IMG/VR virus record: IMGVR_UViG_3300030118_006532
Location: 1-39,138 of that record
Source of the DNA: a virus
DNA length: 39,138 bases
Direction: 5' to 3' (one strand)
Shown: in pieces, positions 34,301-39,138 of the stretch
How the letters are laid out: each line of letters opens with the position of its first letter
How positions within the stretch are numbered: position 1 is the stretch's first letter
Made by a program: the position numbers and the translations under genes
The notes under the pieces: generated by a model
What the model was told of the DNA's origin: nothing
The model's input: only the letters and a program-made list of their open reading frames with translations
Database searches by the model: none

Positions 34301-34523
34301 TAATTTTAATGAAACTGCTGCTGAGTTAGGATTTAATACAGACATCACATATGTTGGTGTTTCTGCACAAGAAGTCAAGAAAGTATTACCTGAAGCAGTT
34401 GCTCCAGCTCCAGTTGATGGGAAGTACATGACAGTTCAGTATGAAAAAATTGTACCATTATTAATTGAGGCAATTAAGGAACTTAAAGCAGAGGTCGATC
34501 AACTTAAAAAACACACCCACTAG
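28362..34523 (+). CDS. Giant tail fibre with C-terminal S74 chaperone
   Basis: A 2053-residue fibre, the largest gene in the window. The N-terminus (15-95) resembles a pectate-lyase-like entry: GKILYVNPNDIDATDSISNQ, then QPFKTIQRALLESARF and TTILIYPGDHTI. The middle has fibre modules such as TTTTAHGLNTGTPIKIKGVP, GSITPGSGYTNGTYHNVKI and, late, shaft repeats (VKINDSLTVTGSLKL, LNVGGITTITDYLNVTDG). Residues 1954-2053 form a peptidase S74 intramolecular chaperone with the Ser1954/Lys1959 dyad in SDDRLKTN, a VGVSAQEVKKVLPEAV block and a terminal coiled coil. The family trimerises the fibre and then cuts itself off before the Ser. The mature fibre would then be about 1953 residues. It is a probable long or side tail fibre; the receptor is unknown. 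Confidence 0.75.
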   Translation: MPLNKLENFIKNTEGKILYVNPNDIDATDSISNQGNSLTQPFKTIQRALLESARFSYLGGNDNDIIEKTTILIYPGDHTIDNRPGFGIKVDPGNSSAAQVVSPSGALASASELSLTLSSNFDLTEEDNILYKFNSINGGVIIPRGTSLVGLDLRKTKIRPKYVPNPTDPDAPYSSLFRVTGTCYFWQFSMFDADENGLVYTDKSDFGTSNQSKPTFSHHKLSCFEYADGVNVPEGYTLTDLGQYYAKLSNAYNVSSTRNILDADRYPTSETGFAPQRPEFEIVGAFANDPIAMASIKSGDGATPSTTITVTTTTAHGLNTGTPIKIKGVPVPDYNISTKVSSVISATEFTYILPFVRNNLPPDPSAATGTITIETDTVSGASPYIFNCSLRSVWGMNGMLADGNRATGFRSMVVAQFTGISLQKDDRAFVKYDKSNRTYEGLNVTLVRGSSLSTQSSSTDSASVYHLDSDAVYREGWGTTHIKMDNDAIMQIVSVFAIGYQQHFDANAGGDASVTNSNSNFGQISLSSKGFKKAAFVKDNNAFVTSIITPRAITGSDANIDFQSIDVGVTTAVGISSHLYLFGFTNQDDPPPTSIQGYRIGARQDDKLSIRFVAKNGAIDFNSEASIFMTDNSLGVGATVIQGTSSKQKKYVVQSGPTANKLALGSHEIQTGEKIRIFSHDGDLPENIEDNKLYYAIDLGNNNEIKLASSATNASNGTEIIIFGGTNLYIESRVHDKEAGDIGHPVQFDTSVNNWFLHVNTNNSIYTGISTLGVGGDIGLGPKTAVTTIKRIDDPRGLDEKVYKLRVVIPKETIQGKNPEEGFIIQESSSTGAIDDADLTLTTLEPAARTKFNVNKNLRLIDNATVSGTTVTIETELPHNLKVGENINVRNITDTSNTAGTFDVGYNGTFEVNGITDEKTFTYSRTDVNGVTHTIPSSLQNNISNRTKLSPRFERNDIKSNYYIYRNEVITPYIQDIQDGVYHLFVIKADNTVTEEFVNNSYSQRVVDLYPQRDRDNIEDNPPTAKSFALRNPLGDVVTNELKNSITRESLNQLVQDFGQGLRISGVSTTDTLATLTFDRRHNLGGLVTGSITPGSGYTNGTYHNVKILEGNQAGTWSGALAKVVVAGNSVSTVDITSGGSAYAAGTYYFEQAKISNGNADARFVVTAAGLSTTSDLDNVLQITGLSTSTDFYGRITSIPSATTVSLARTTGDPVPSIGEFAINLGPSQVVNSVYESTSGISTFTTSTGHGLVAGNSFQVVNSSNVNLGEFNVKGVESPVKFSASTSPRLTSNVTDGRILRHGMDAADAISDAANESLGARGMSFYDGENLKLVANITNTATALRVDVPNAGIGTANRLPLGSYIQIDAEMMRITSSVLTGSQNDEITVIRGVLGTIQKPHTVNSVIRKIKPLPIELRRPSIIRASGHTFEYVGYGPGNYSTGLPQVQVRTLNEREEFLVQSQEKSCGTVVYTGMNNRGDFFIGNKRVSSATGQERTFDAPIPTITGEDPSRLSVIFDEVVVKERLIVEGGRTNKILSQFDGPVTFNKEVKINDSLTVTGSLKLESAIEVTAEIQSTNKDTGALVIQNGGLGVENNLNVGGITTITDYLNVTDGHIAIEAGTSNEGYRIDSGSDIEMNLHRSTVSGTPIVLDVIDGKRLILGANGTANVEIVDDVNGTNRAVFTQNEQKLYWDGNEKFKTEPSGVLVTGITTTGNLMVGAAATVTGLLNAKGDVSLGDISTDTILIGGSINSNLLPKDNDAKNLGSLQKKWKNLFISENIDTVGIVSAGFLEGNNLDVNRVAIVEAGTNAPRIVTHSGLQYNATAGVCSATTFAGSLQGNANTADDLAITGTNQIVYQSSNNNSDVLDAGSDGQILKSNGSSSKPSWTSDITGNAASADTVDVTANDTDADQFLLFKETSSTESGATIRVDAGAKYNPNSNQLTINGNIIAFASDDRLKTNKAEITNALDKVVSLSGFTYNFNETAAELGFNTDITYVGVSAQEVKKVLPEAVAPAPVDGKYMTVQYEKIVPLLIEAIKELKAEVDQLKKHTH

Positions 34524-34528
34524 GAATT

Positions 34529-35713
34529 ATGCCAATACAAGGTTCTGGACAAATCAGTATGAGGGATATAAAGGACGAGTTTGGTCCTAATCCTGGAAAT
34601 AATATCGGTCCAGTAAGTATGGAGGACTACCGATTACAGGAAGAAGACATTGATGGTCTTACTGATTTACCACTAGATGAAAATGCTGGTCCTTCTAGTA
34701 ATACTGACATACCTAGAACTGGTTCACTTTCTTTTGAAAATTTTTACAATGCCAAGTTAAATGTTGTTGTAAGAATGACATCACAACCTGGTGATAATCC
34801 TTCACAACAAAATGCGAGAAGTATATATAACGGAAACACAAATCAAACTGTGGTTAGATGTGTTGGAAATTTAAGAACTAGGCCAGCAGCTACCAATATG
34901 AATGGACGTAGAGTTATAATTGATGTAAATAAACAGATTAGTAGTGGATCAAATCAAAATAATAAAAATACTAATAGACAACAATGTGCGATGAGAACTG
35001 GTGAATGGGTAACGGGAACACAGTTAACAGTTCATATTGGTGCTTCTGGTTCAATTTATGGTGCTGGTGGTGATGGTGGTGATGGAAATGCGGTTAGTGG
35101 AAAAGCTGAAAGTGGAAGTACAGGAACAAGTGCACTGGGAATAGATTATGGAACAACTAGTATTCCGACACAAATTATTAATAAAGGATATATTCAAGCA
35201 GGTTACGGTGGCGGTGGCGGTGGCGGTGGTCTTACAGAAGACCAAGAAAAAGACGCTGAAGATGACCAGTACCTAAAAGGTGGTGGAGGAGGAGGTGGTG
35301 CTGGCGTACCAGCTGGAAAAGGTGGTATAAGTGGAGAAGGATATGATGGTAATGACAATAGAAATTATATAGATGCTGAATTTCCTGGAGGAGATGGAAC
35401 AGCAACTGAAGGTGGTTCAAGAGGAGATCATCAGGTGTCTAGAGAATTTGATGGCATAAGTGGTGAAGGTGGAAGAGGATGTGATCCACAAGAACCTGTA
35501 GATGAGGGAGAGGAAACTGGAGGTCAAGAACCAGTTGATGATATGGAGAAAAATGGAACAAGTCCAGGTGAACCTGGAGAAGCAGGAACACCAGGATATT
35601 CTATTATAGTTGAAGGAGCAGCAAACACAGTTAATATCACGGAGTCTGGTAGTGGTGCTATTGCTGAAGAAAACGCTAGAATTGTTTACTCTACAACTGT
35701 TATAAGTAGTTAA
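34529..35713 (+). CDS. Glycine-rich tail fibre adhesin, partly collagen-like
   Basis: A 394-residue protein. The N-terminus SGQISMRDIKDEFGPN and VSMEDYR is a short fibre-attachment motif common in marine T4-like tail proteins. Residues 175-340 are extremely Gly-rich, with runs of eight G, GGDGGDGN, and KGGGGGGGAGVPAGKGGISG. This recalls the glycine-rich loops of T-even gp38 adhesins. Near 345-360 is a short Gly-X-Y stretch, GEPGEAGTPG, like collagen. TAGGA lies four bases before the ATG, five bases after the giant fibre stop, so the two are co-expressed. It is a likely receptor-binding tip. Whether it acts as the gp38 equivalent or as a separate fibre is open. Confidence 0.6.
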   Translation: MPIQGSGQISMRDIKDEFGPNPGNNIGPVSMEDYRLQEEDIDGLTDLPLDENAGPSSNTDIPRTGSLSFENFYNAKLNVVVRMTSQPGDNPSQQNARSIYNGNTNQTVVRCVGNLRTRPAATNMNGRRVIIDVNKQISSGSNQNNKNTNRQQCAMRTGEWVTGTQLTVHIGASGSIYGAGGDGGDGNAVSGKAESGSTGTSALGIDYGTTSIPTQIINKGYIQAGYGGGGGGGGLTEDQEKDAEDDQYLKGGGGGGGAGVPAGKGGISGEGYDGNDNRNYIDAEFPGGDGTATEGGSRGDHQVSREFDGISGEGGRGCDPQEPVDEGEETGGQEPVDDMEKNGTSPGEPGEAGTPGYSIIVEGAANTVNITESGSGAIAEENARIVYSTTVISS

Positions 35714-35735
35714 TATATAATATTATATAATTTTT
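35714..35735 (+). terminator. AT-only dyad with T-run after the adhesin gene
   Basis: A perfect 16-base palindrome (TATATAATATTATATA) directly follows the adhesin stop and is followed by ATTTTT. It could form a weak hairpin terminator between the fibre unit and the accessory cassette. The stem has no G/C pair, so it may be chance in an AT-rich gap. Confidence 0.25.
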
Positions 35736-35738
35736 ATC

Positions 35739-36107
35739 ATGAATATAATTTTTAGAATAGATGAATATCTACCTGAAACAAATCAGATAGTTATTCAACT
35801 TTGTAAAGAGACTTCGAGAAATTCTATTCTTTCTCATGAAAAGGTAGCAATTAATTGTGAAACCTTAGATTTATATGATGCCGAATCTTTTAGTCATACT
35901 TTATCTGCAAAGTATGGATCAGGTATTATTGCCGAGGAGAATAGAAATGAACCAATATTAGACGATAATAAAAATTCTGAAATTATTAAAGGTGATTTAA
36001 ATTTAGAAAAATTAGTGGGTAAAGTCATTAAATATGATTTTTATGATTTACAAAAACATGAATTTAAGTCACGTTTTCGTTTAAATGCGAGAAGGGTTGA
36101 ATTATGA
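35739..36107 (+). CDS. Conserved protein of unknown function, first of accessory cassette
   Basis: A 122-residue protein. The N-terminus MNIIFRIDEYLPETNQIVIQ is a two-strand hairpin, followed by LCKETSRNSILSHEKVAINC. The C-terminus NLEKLVGKVIKYDFYDLQ and FRLNARRVEL is basic. I believe related proteins occur near fibre genes in marine T4-like phages, with no known function. No Shine-Dalgarno sequence is visible. The stop shares bases with the next start (ATGA), so it opens a translationally coupled cassette. A cytoplasmic soluble protein is expected. Confidence 0.55.
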   Translation: MNIIFRIDEYLPETNQIVIQLCKETSRNSILSHEKVAINCETLDLYDAESFSHTLSAKYGSGIIAEENRNEPILDDNKNSEIIKGDLNLEKLVGKVIKYDFYDLQKHEFKSRFRLNARRVEL

Positions 36108-36592
36108 CAAAATCGTATGCTAAGAGATATCTAAAAAGGTGTGAAGAATTTATTCTTTGTGCCGAACTTGGTGGAAAAGATTTCATAGGAATTGAACGTT
36201 CAAAATTTAGATACACATTATATCAATATTTCATACATGGCTCGGCATCATTTTATGAAATAAGTGATGATGATGGTATTGGTTCCAGAACTATTGCAAA
36301 AGAAAAACAGTTAATTAATGTTAAAAAATATCTTAACAAAAATGTTCTTTGTCAAGCTCATGATAATTTTTATGTTGCGGGATTCAATCCTCTAGATAAA
36401 AATGACGATTGGGATGGAAAAATAATAGAGGAGTCTTTTCGTGGTGATGATCACTCTTGGTTAATTTGTTTTGATGGAAATCCAATTGTTAATGGAAAAG
36501 AATTAAAACTCTTTGATTATGCCAAATTAAAAGATAAAGAATATGATGTTAATCTTAATGGTGGGGTTATAGTGATGTTTACGAAATTATGA
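36104..36592 (+). CDS. Unknown protein, possibly cupin-like C-terminus
   Basis: A 162-residue protein I do not recognise. The N-terminus is basic and helical (YAKRYLKRCEEFILCAELGG). The C-terminal half alternates strands: SWLICFDGNPIVNGKELKLF, then LKDKEYDVNLNGGVIVMF, which could be a jelly-roll or cupin-like half, in line with the oxygenase genes that follow. No complete metal-binding HxD or HxH motif is clear; GDDHSW is the only candidate. ATGA overlaps on both sides couple it to its neighbours. A role as substrate-binding or accessory protein for the oxygenases is speculation. Confidence 0.45.
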   Translation: MTKSYAKRYLKRCEEFILCAELGGKDFIGIERSKFRYTLYQYFIHGSASFYEISDDDGIGSRTIAKEKQLINVKKYLNKNVLCQAHDNFYVAGFNPLDKNDDWDGKIIEESFRGDDHSWLICFDGNPIVNGKELKLFDYAKLKDKEYDVNLNGGVIVMFTKL

Positions 36593-37197
36593 TAGTCAAT
36601 GAATTATTAAAAAATAAAGATAAAGTCCAGAACTTTTTAGATAATCTAAATTGTGATGCTGATAAATGGTTTGTATATAACTGTGATACGGGAGATAACC
36701 CAACTTTAAGAAAGTTCTCCCATAGAATGAGTTATCGCATTATGAATAATAATACGGAAATGTTTAAATGTAGATTTTTATATTTAAAGGTAAAAAAAGA
36801 TATGAGAGTAACTTGTGAACATTATGATGCGATAGAAGTGGATGGTATGGATATTGAGATAGATAAGTATGAGGATATTGGTAGTGGGTATGTACGATCA
36901 GATATATTTGGAGAATTGACTAAATTATTTTCCGATGATAGAATATATACTGTACACTACATAGAAGCATTAGGACCAGTGGATCCTCATCGAGATCCGT
37001 GGACTTATGATAAGGATTATAGAAATATTATATTCTATGACAATATCCCAAAAGATGCTATACTAAAGATTGAAGGTAAAGAAGTTCCTATTAATTCACC
37101 TCAATTAACTAATTTTGGTAATGAGGAACATACATATCAATTTTCTACTAGACCATTTCCCTTAAAAATATTACATATTGACTATGAGTTATCTTGA
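36589..37197 (+). CDS. Putative 2-oxoglutarate/Fe(II) oxygenase (HxD type)
   Basis: A 202-residue protein. The C-terminal half looks like a double-stranded beta-helix oxygenase: GPVDPHRDPW supplies H134-x-D136, strands NIIFYDNIPKDAILKIEG follow, and H181 with R188 (EEHTYQFSTRPFPLKILHID) are placed where the distal Fe-binding His and the 2-oxoglutarate-binding Arg would be. The N-terminal half (1-120) is not recognised. Enzymes of this type hydroxylate protein side chains or small molecules. The gene overlaps the previous one by ATGA and the next by 14 bases. The motif spacing fits, but the family call is moderate because overall similarity is not obvious. Confidence 0.5.
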   Translation: MIVNELLKNKDKVQNFLDNLNCDADKWFVYNCDTGDNPTLRKFSHRMSYRIMNNNTEMFKCRFLYLKVKKDMRVTCEHYDAIEVDGMDIEIDKYEDIGSGYVRSDIFGELTKLFSDDRIYTVHYIEALGPVDPHRDPWTYDKDYRNIIFYDNIPKDAILKIEGKEVPINSPQLTNFGNEEHTYQFSTRPFPLKILHIDYELS

Positions 37198-37894
37198 TAC
37201 ATCTAAGTATGAAGTTTGTAAAATACTAGAAGATAATTATTTAACTATTCTTGATGAATTTAATAAATTCAATTTTGTTGATGAAGTAAATAATGATTAT
37301 GATGAAAATGCCGTATTCTGGACAAAAGGGCATGAAGCATCTTTAAAGATGTTAAGGAGTAAAGATACTCCTGTGAGTAAATATGTTGAAAACTTAGATA
37401 GAATGAATGAATGGTTAGAGAATGATGATTTTGGTATATACAAGAAGTCTCATAGTTGGTATGGAATGTATATGAATAAAAAAAGTATATGGGAATCTGT
37501 TTTATTAGCAACTAAAATATTTTATCCAAAGTATGCTTCATTCCATAAAAGAAACAAGGAAGAAATAAAAAATAATTTGAAACTTACACCAATATGTACT
37601 AAATTCTTCAATAAAACTATAAAATTTTTTGAGGATCGTTCTGAAGTCATATCAATTCAAATCGCTAAGTTACCTGCTGGTCGTTCTTTACCATTACATA
37701 GAGGAGATAGAAAGATTAGAAGAATTCATTTGGGGTTAGATGTTCCTAAAGGTGATATTAAATTTTGTGTTAAAGGTGAAGAGAGGGAGTGGGAAAACGG
37801 CAAATGTTTAGGTTTTAATGATTTTTTTGAGCATCGAGCATGGAATAATACAGATAAAGATCGTATTAATTTAATATTGGATATAAAACGATGA
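37184..37894 (+). CDS. Aspartyl/asparaginyl beta-hydroxylase-like protein
   Basis: A 236-residue protein (from the ATG at 37184; a TTG two codons upstream is less likely). The C-terminal region matches the aspartyl/asparaginyl beta-hydroxylase fold: LPAGRSLPLHRGD (H172, D175), RRIHLGLDVP (R180, H182), then EWENGKCLGFNDFFEHRAWN with H217 and R227 in DKDRINLILDI. In this family two His ligate iron and the Arg and His hold 2-oxoglutarate. The N-terminal half is helical and not recognised. The protein substrate is unknown; virion or host proteins are both possible. It overlaps the previous gene by 14 bases and the methyltransferase by ATGA. Confidence 0.72.
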   Translation: MSYLDTSKYEVCKILEDNYLTILDEFNKFNFVDEVNNDYDENAVFWTKGHEASLKMLRSKDTPVSKYVENLDRMNEWLENDDFGIYKKSHSWYGMYMNKKSIWESVLLATKIFYPKYASFHKRNKEEIKNNLKLTPICTKFFNKTIKFFEDRSEVISIQIAKLPAGRSLPLHRGDRKIRRIHLGLDVPKGDIKFCVKGEEREWENGKCLGFNDFFEHRAWNNTDKDRINLILDIKR

Positions 37895-38652
37895 ATAATT
37901 CTAAAATTATGTTTGCTAGGGAAAGTGTAAATAAATTCTATGATGATACTTCACCCGAAATATGGAAAAAAATCATAGGGGATGATTTACATTATCATGT
38001 GGGTTGGGGTGATGGAGATATTTTTTATAATTCAATCGAGTATTTGTATAAATTTATCCCCGAAAAATCAACTGTATTAGATTGTGGATGTGGATGGGGT
38101 GGTACAGGAAAGGTAATTAAAAGAGATTTAGAATGTAAAACCAGTGGAGTTACAATCTCTAAAACTCAATTTGATTATATTAAAAACAATAATATATTTG
38201 ATGTTTTTCATAATGACCTACATGAATTTAAACCCAATAAACAATATGATATTTGTTTATTCATTGAATCATTTTGTCATCTTGAAAATCCATCAAAAGT
38301 CATATCTAATTTATCAAATTTTTCAGATAAAATAATATTAAGAGAATACCACTTAAAAAATAGTATTCACCACAAAAAATATTCTGATGCTTGGATGATG
38401 AATATGTATGGTAAAAACACTATCATTTCAATGTTTAATGATTATGGTTTTAATCTGACATATCAAGATGAACATTATGATTATGGACTAGAACCAACGT
38501 TAGATCTATGGTTGAAGAATCTAAAAAATATTGATAAAAAAGATAAAACACCACATATTCGCACACTTGAAATAAGTGCAAAATATTTAAAAAAGAATCT
38601 AAAAAATATTCTAAATGATATTGGATTGGCAACTTTTGTATTTGAGAAATGA
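37891..38652 (+). CDS. Class I SAM-dependent methyltransferase
   Basis: A 253-residue protein with a Rossmann-type methyltransferase core. Motif I is VLDCGCGWGGTGKVI (62-76), which binds S-adenosylmethionine. SGVTISKTQFDYIK (85-98) is the acidic-loop/post-I region as in cyclopropane-synthase-like small-molecule methyltransferases. YDICLFIESFCHLENPSKVI is motif IV and the following helix. The N-terminal LHYHVGWGDGD is also typical of that group. No DNA-methylase NPPY/DPPY motif is present, so DNA modification is unlikely. It sits between two oxygenase genes, coupled by ATGA on both sides. The substrate is unknown; a small molecule, lipid or glycan is likeliest. Confidence 0.75.
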   Translation: MNNSKIMFARESVNKFYDDTSPEIWKKIIGDDLHYHVGWGDGDIFYNSIEYLYKFIPEKSTVLDCGCGWGGTGKVIKRDLECKTSGVTISKTQFDYIKNNNIFDVFHNDLHEFKPNKQYDICLFIESFCHLENPSKVISNLSNFSDKIILREYHLKNSIHHKKYSDAWMMNMYGKNTIISMFNDYGFNLTYQDEHYDYGLEPTLDLWLKNLKNIDKKDKTPHIRTLEISAKYLKKNLKNILNDIGLATFVFEK

Positions 38653-39138
38653 CATTAAAAATTTCTGACAATGACAATATAATCAAAAATGAAATACTAA
38701 ACGGACAGTTTAGTAATAATATGTCTGACCACATATTATATCTTCCATCGTTTATTGATAAAGATATTTGTAAGAGTGTAGTAAACTCTTTAAATAATCT
38801 TGAAAAAGATTACTCTACACCCTACACAGATGGATTATTAAATGATAATGCTGACACTTATTTTGATCCTGATATAGAGTATATTGATAGAGTAAAAGAC
38901 AGAATATTTGTAGATGGTCTCAAAGAATATGCCGATAAGATTAGAGCATTTAACTGGTCATATTATGATACAAAATCATTTCACTGTTCTGAAATGATTA
39001 TTCGTAGATATAATCAAGGTTCTGAATTTAAATATCACCATGATGATATTATTGGAGAAATGTTCCAACATTGGTTCATAAGAAGACAAAACATATTAAC
39101 TTGTAATTTTTATTTTAGTGATGCTAAGAATTATGAGG
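38649..39138 (+). CDS. Prolyl-4-hydroxylase-like 2OG/Fe(II) oxygenase, truncated by window end
   Basis: The first 163 residues of a gene that continues beyond the window. ILYLPSFIDKDICKSVVNSL (29-48) is the typical N-terminal helix of prolyl-4-hydroxylase-like enzymes. MIIRRYNQGSEFKYHHDD (116-133) gives the iron-binding H-x-D (H130/D132 or H131/D133) after the conserved RY.G..F..H pattern, and NILTCNFYFSDAKNYE is the following strand leading to the usual EGG motif. The distal His and Lys/Arg lie outside. Such proteins are common in marine T4-like phages. The start overlaps the methyltransferase stop (ATGA). The nearby collagen-like adhesin is a conceivable substrate. Confidence 0.75.
   Translation, partial: MTLKISDNDNIIKNEILNGQFSNNMSDHILYLPSFIDKDICKSVVNSLNNLEKDYSTPYTDGLLNDNADTYFDPDIEYIDRVKDRIFVDGLKEYADKIRAFNWSYYDTKSFHCSEMIIRRYNQGSEFKYHHDDIIGEMFQHWFIRRQNILTCNFYFSDAKNYE

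Noticed and set aside
35205-35300. Short tandem repeat array (GGCGGT-type)
   Set aside because: It simply encodes the polyglycine runs of the adhesin; repeat units are short and imperfect.
35714-35735. AT palindrome as a protein operator
   Set aside because: The sequence is A/T only, in an AT-rich gap, so a chance dyad or weak terminator is simpler.
37178-37183. TTG start for the aspartyl-hydroxylase-like gene
   Set aside because: An ATG two codons later is the more usual start, and nothing in the two extra codons supports the earlier one.
1-39138. CRISPR array, tRNA, integrase or transposon
   Set aside because: No regularly spaced repeats, cloverleaf-like sequences or recombinase motifs were seen on reading either strand.

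Overview
This is an AT-rich stretch of a tailed-phage genome of the T4-like marine myovirus type (the group holding T4-like cyanophages and pelagiphages). The assignment rests on recognisable T4 homologues: the C-terminus of the single-strand binding protein gp32, then gp53, gp48, gp4, a tail-tube-fold protein, gp26, a gp51-like protein, gp27 and the gp5 OB domain. These are followed by several very large virion fibre genes and an accessory cassette of oxygenases. No host-derived photosynthesis gene, tRNA, integrase, transposon or CRISPR array is visible, so the host (cyanobacterium or SAR11-like) cannot be fixed from this window.

Layout. 1-283: end of gp32, closed by a G/C hairpin terminator. 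312-2798, minus strand: gp53, gp48, a small conserved protein and gp4, the baseplate/head-completion block. 2799-2840: a 42-base divergent region with opposed CTAAATA late-promoter-like boxes. 2841-11993, plus strand: tube-like protein, gp26, gp51-like protein, two tape-measure-like proteins, gp27, gp5 (OB domain only), a gp5-associated hub protein and a small beta-rich spike-like protein. 12003-25393, plus strand: five large virion proteins (beta-helix fibre; two tandem paralogues sharing an RYQPGR core; a leucine-rich-repeat protein; a short fibre protein). 25394-27613, minus strand: a PA14-domain fibre abutting its convergent neighbour. 27673-28324: three small genes. 28362-35713: a 2053-residue fibre with a C-terminal S74 self-cleaving chaperone, then a glycine-rich, partly collagen-like putative adhesin. 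35739 to the end: six genes, five joined by overlapping stop and start codons, encoding two unknown proteins, a putative HxD oxygenase, an aspartyl/asparaginyl hydroxylase-like protein, a SAM methyltransferase and the start of a prolyl-4-hydroxylase-like protein.

The strongest unexpected signal is at the gp26/gp51 junction. A canonical -1 slippery heptamer (T TTT TTC) lies four bases upstream of an 11-bp stem-loop. The gp51-like frame is open in -1 and its own start codon, which has no Shine-Dalgarno sequence, is buried in the stem. This predicts a 300-residue gp26-gp51 fusion made by programmed frameshifting, analogous to the G/GT tail chaperones of other phages. Other notable signals are a repeated CTAAATA(G) late-promoter map, a shared N-terminal motif on three adjacent fibre proteins, a PA14 domain interrupted by a repeat module, a gp5 without lysozyme, and hydroxylase genes next to a collagen-like adhesin.
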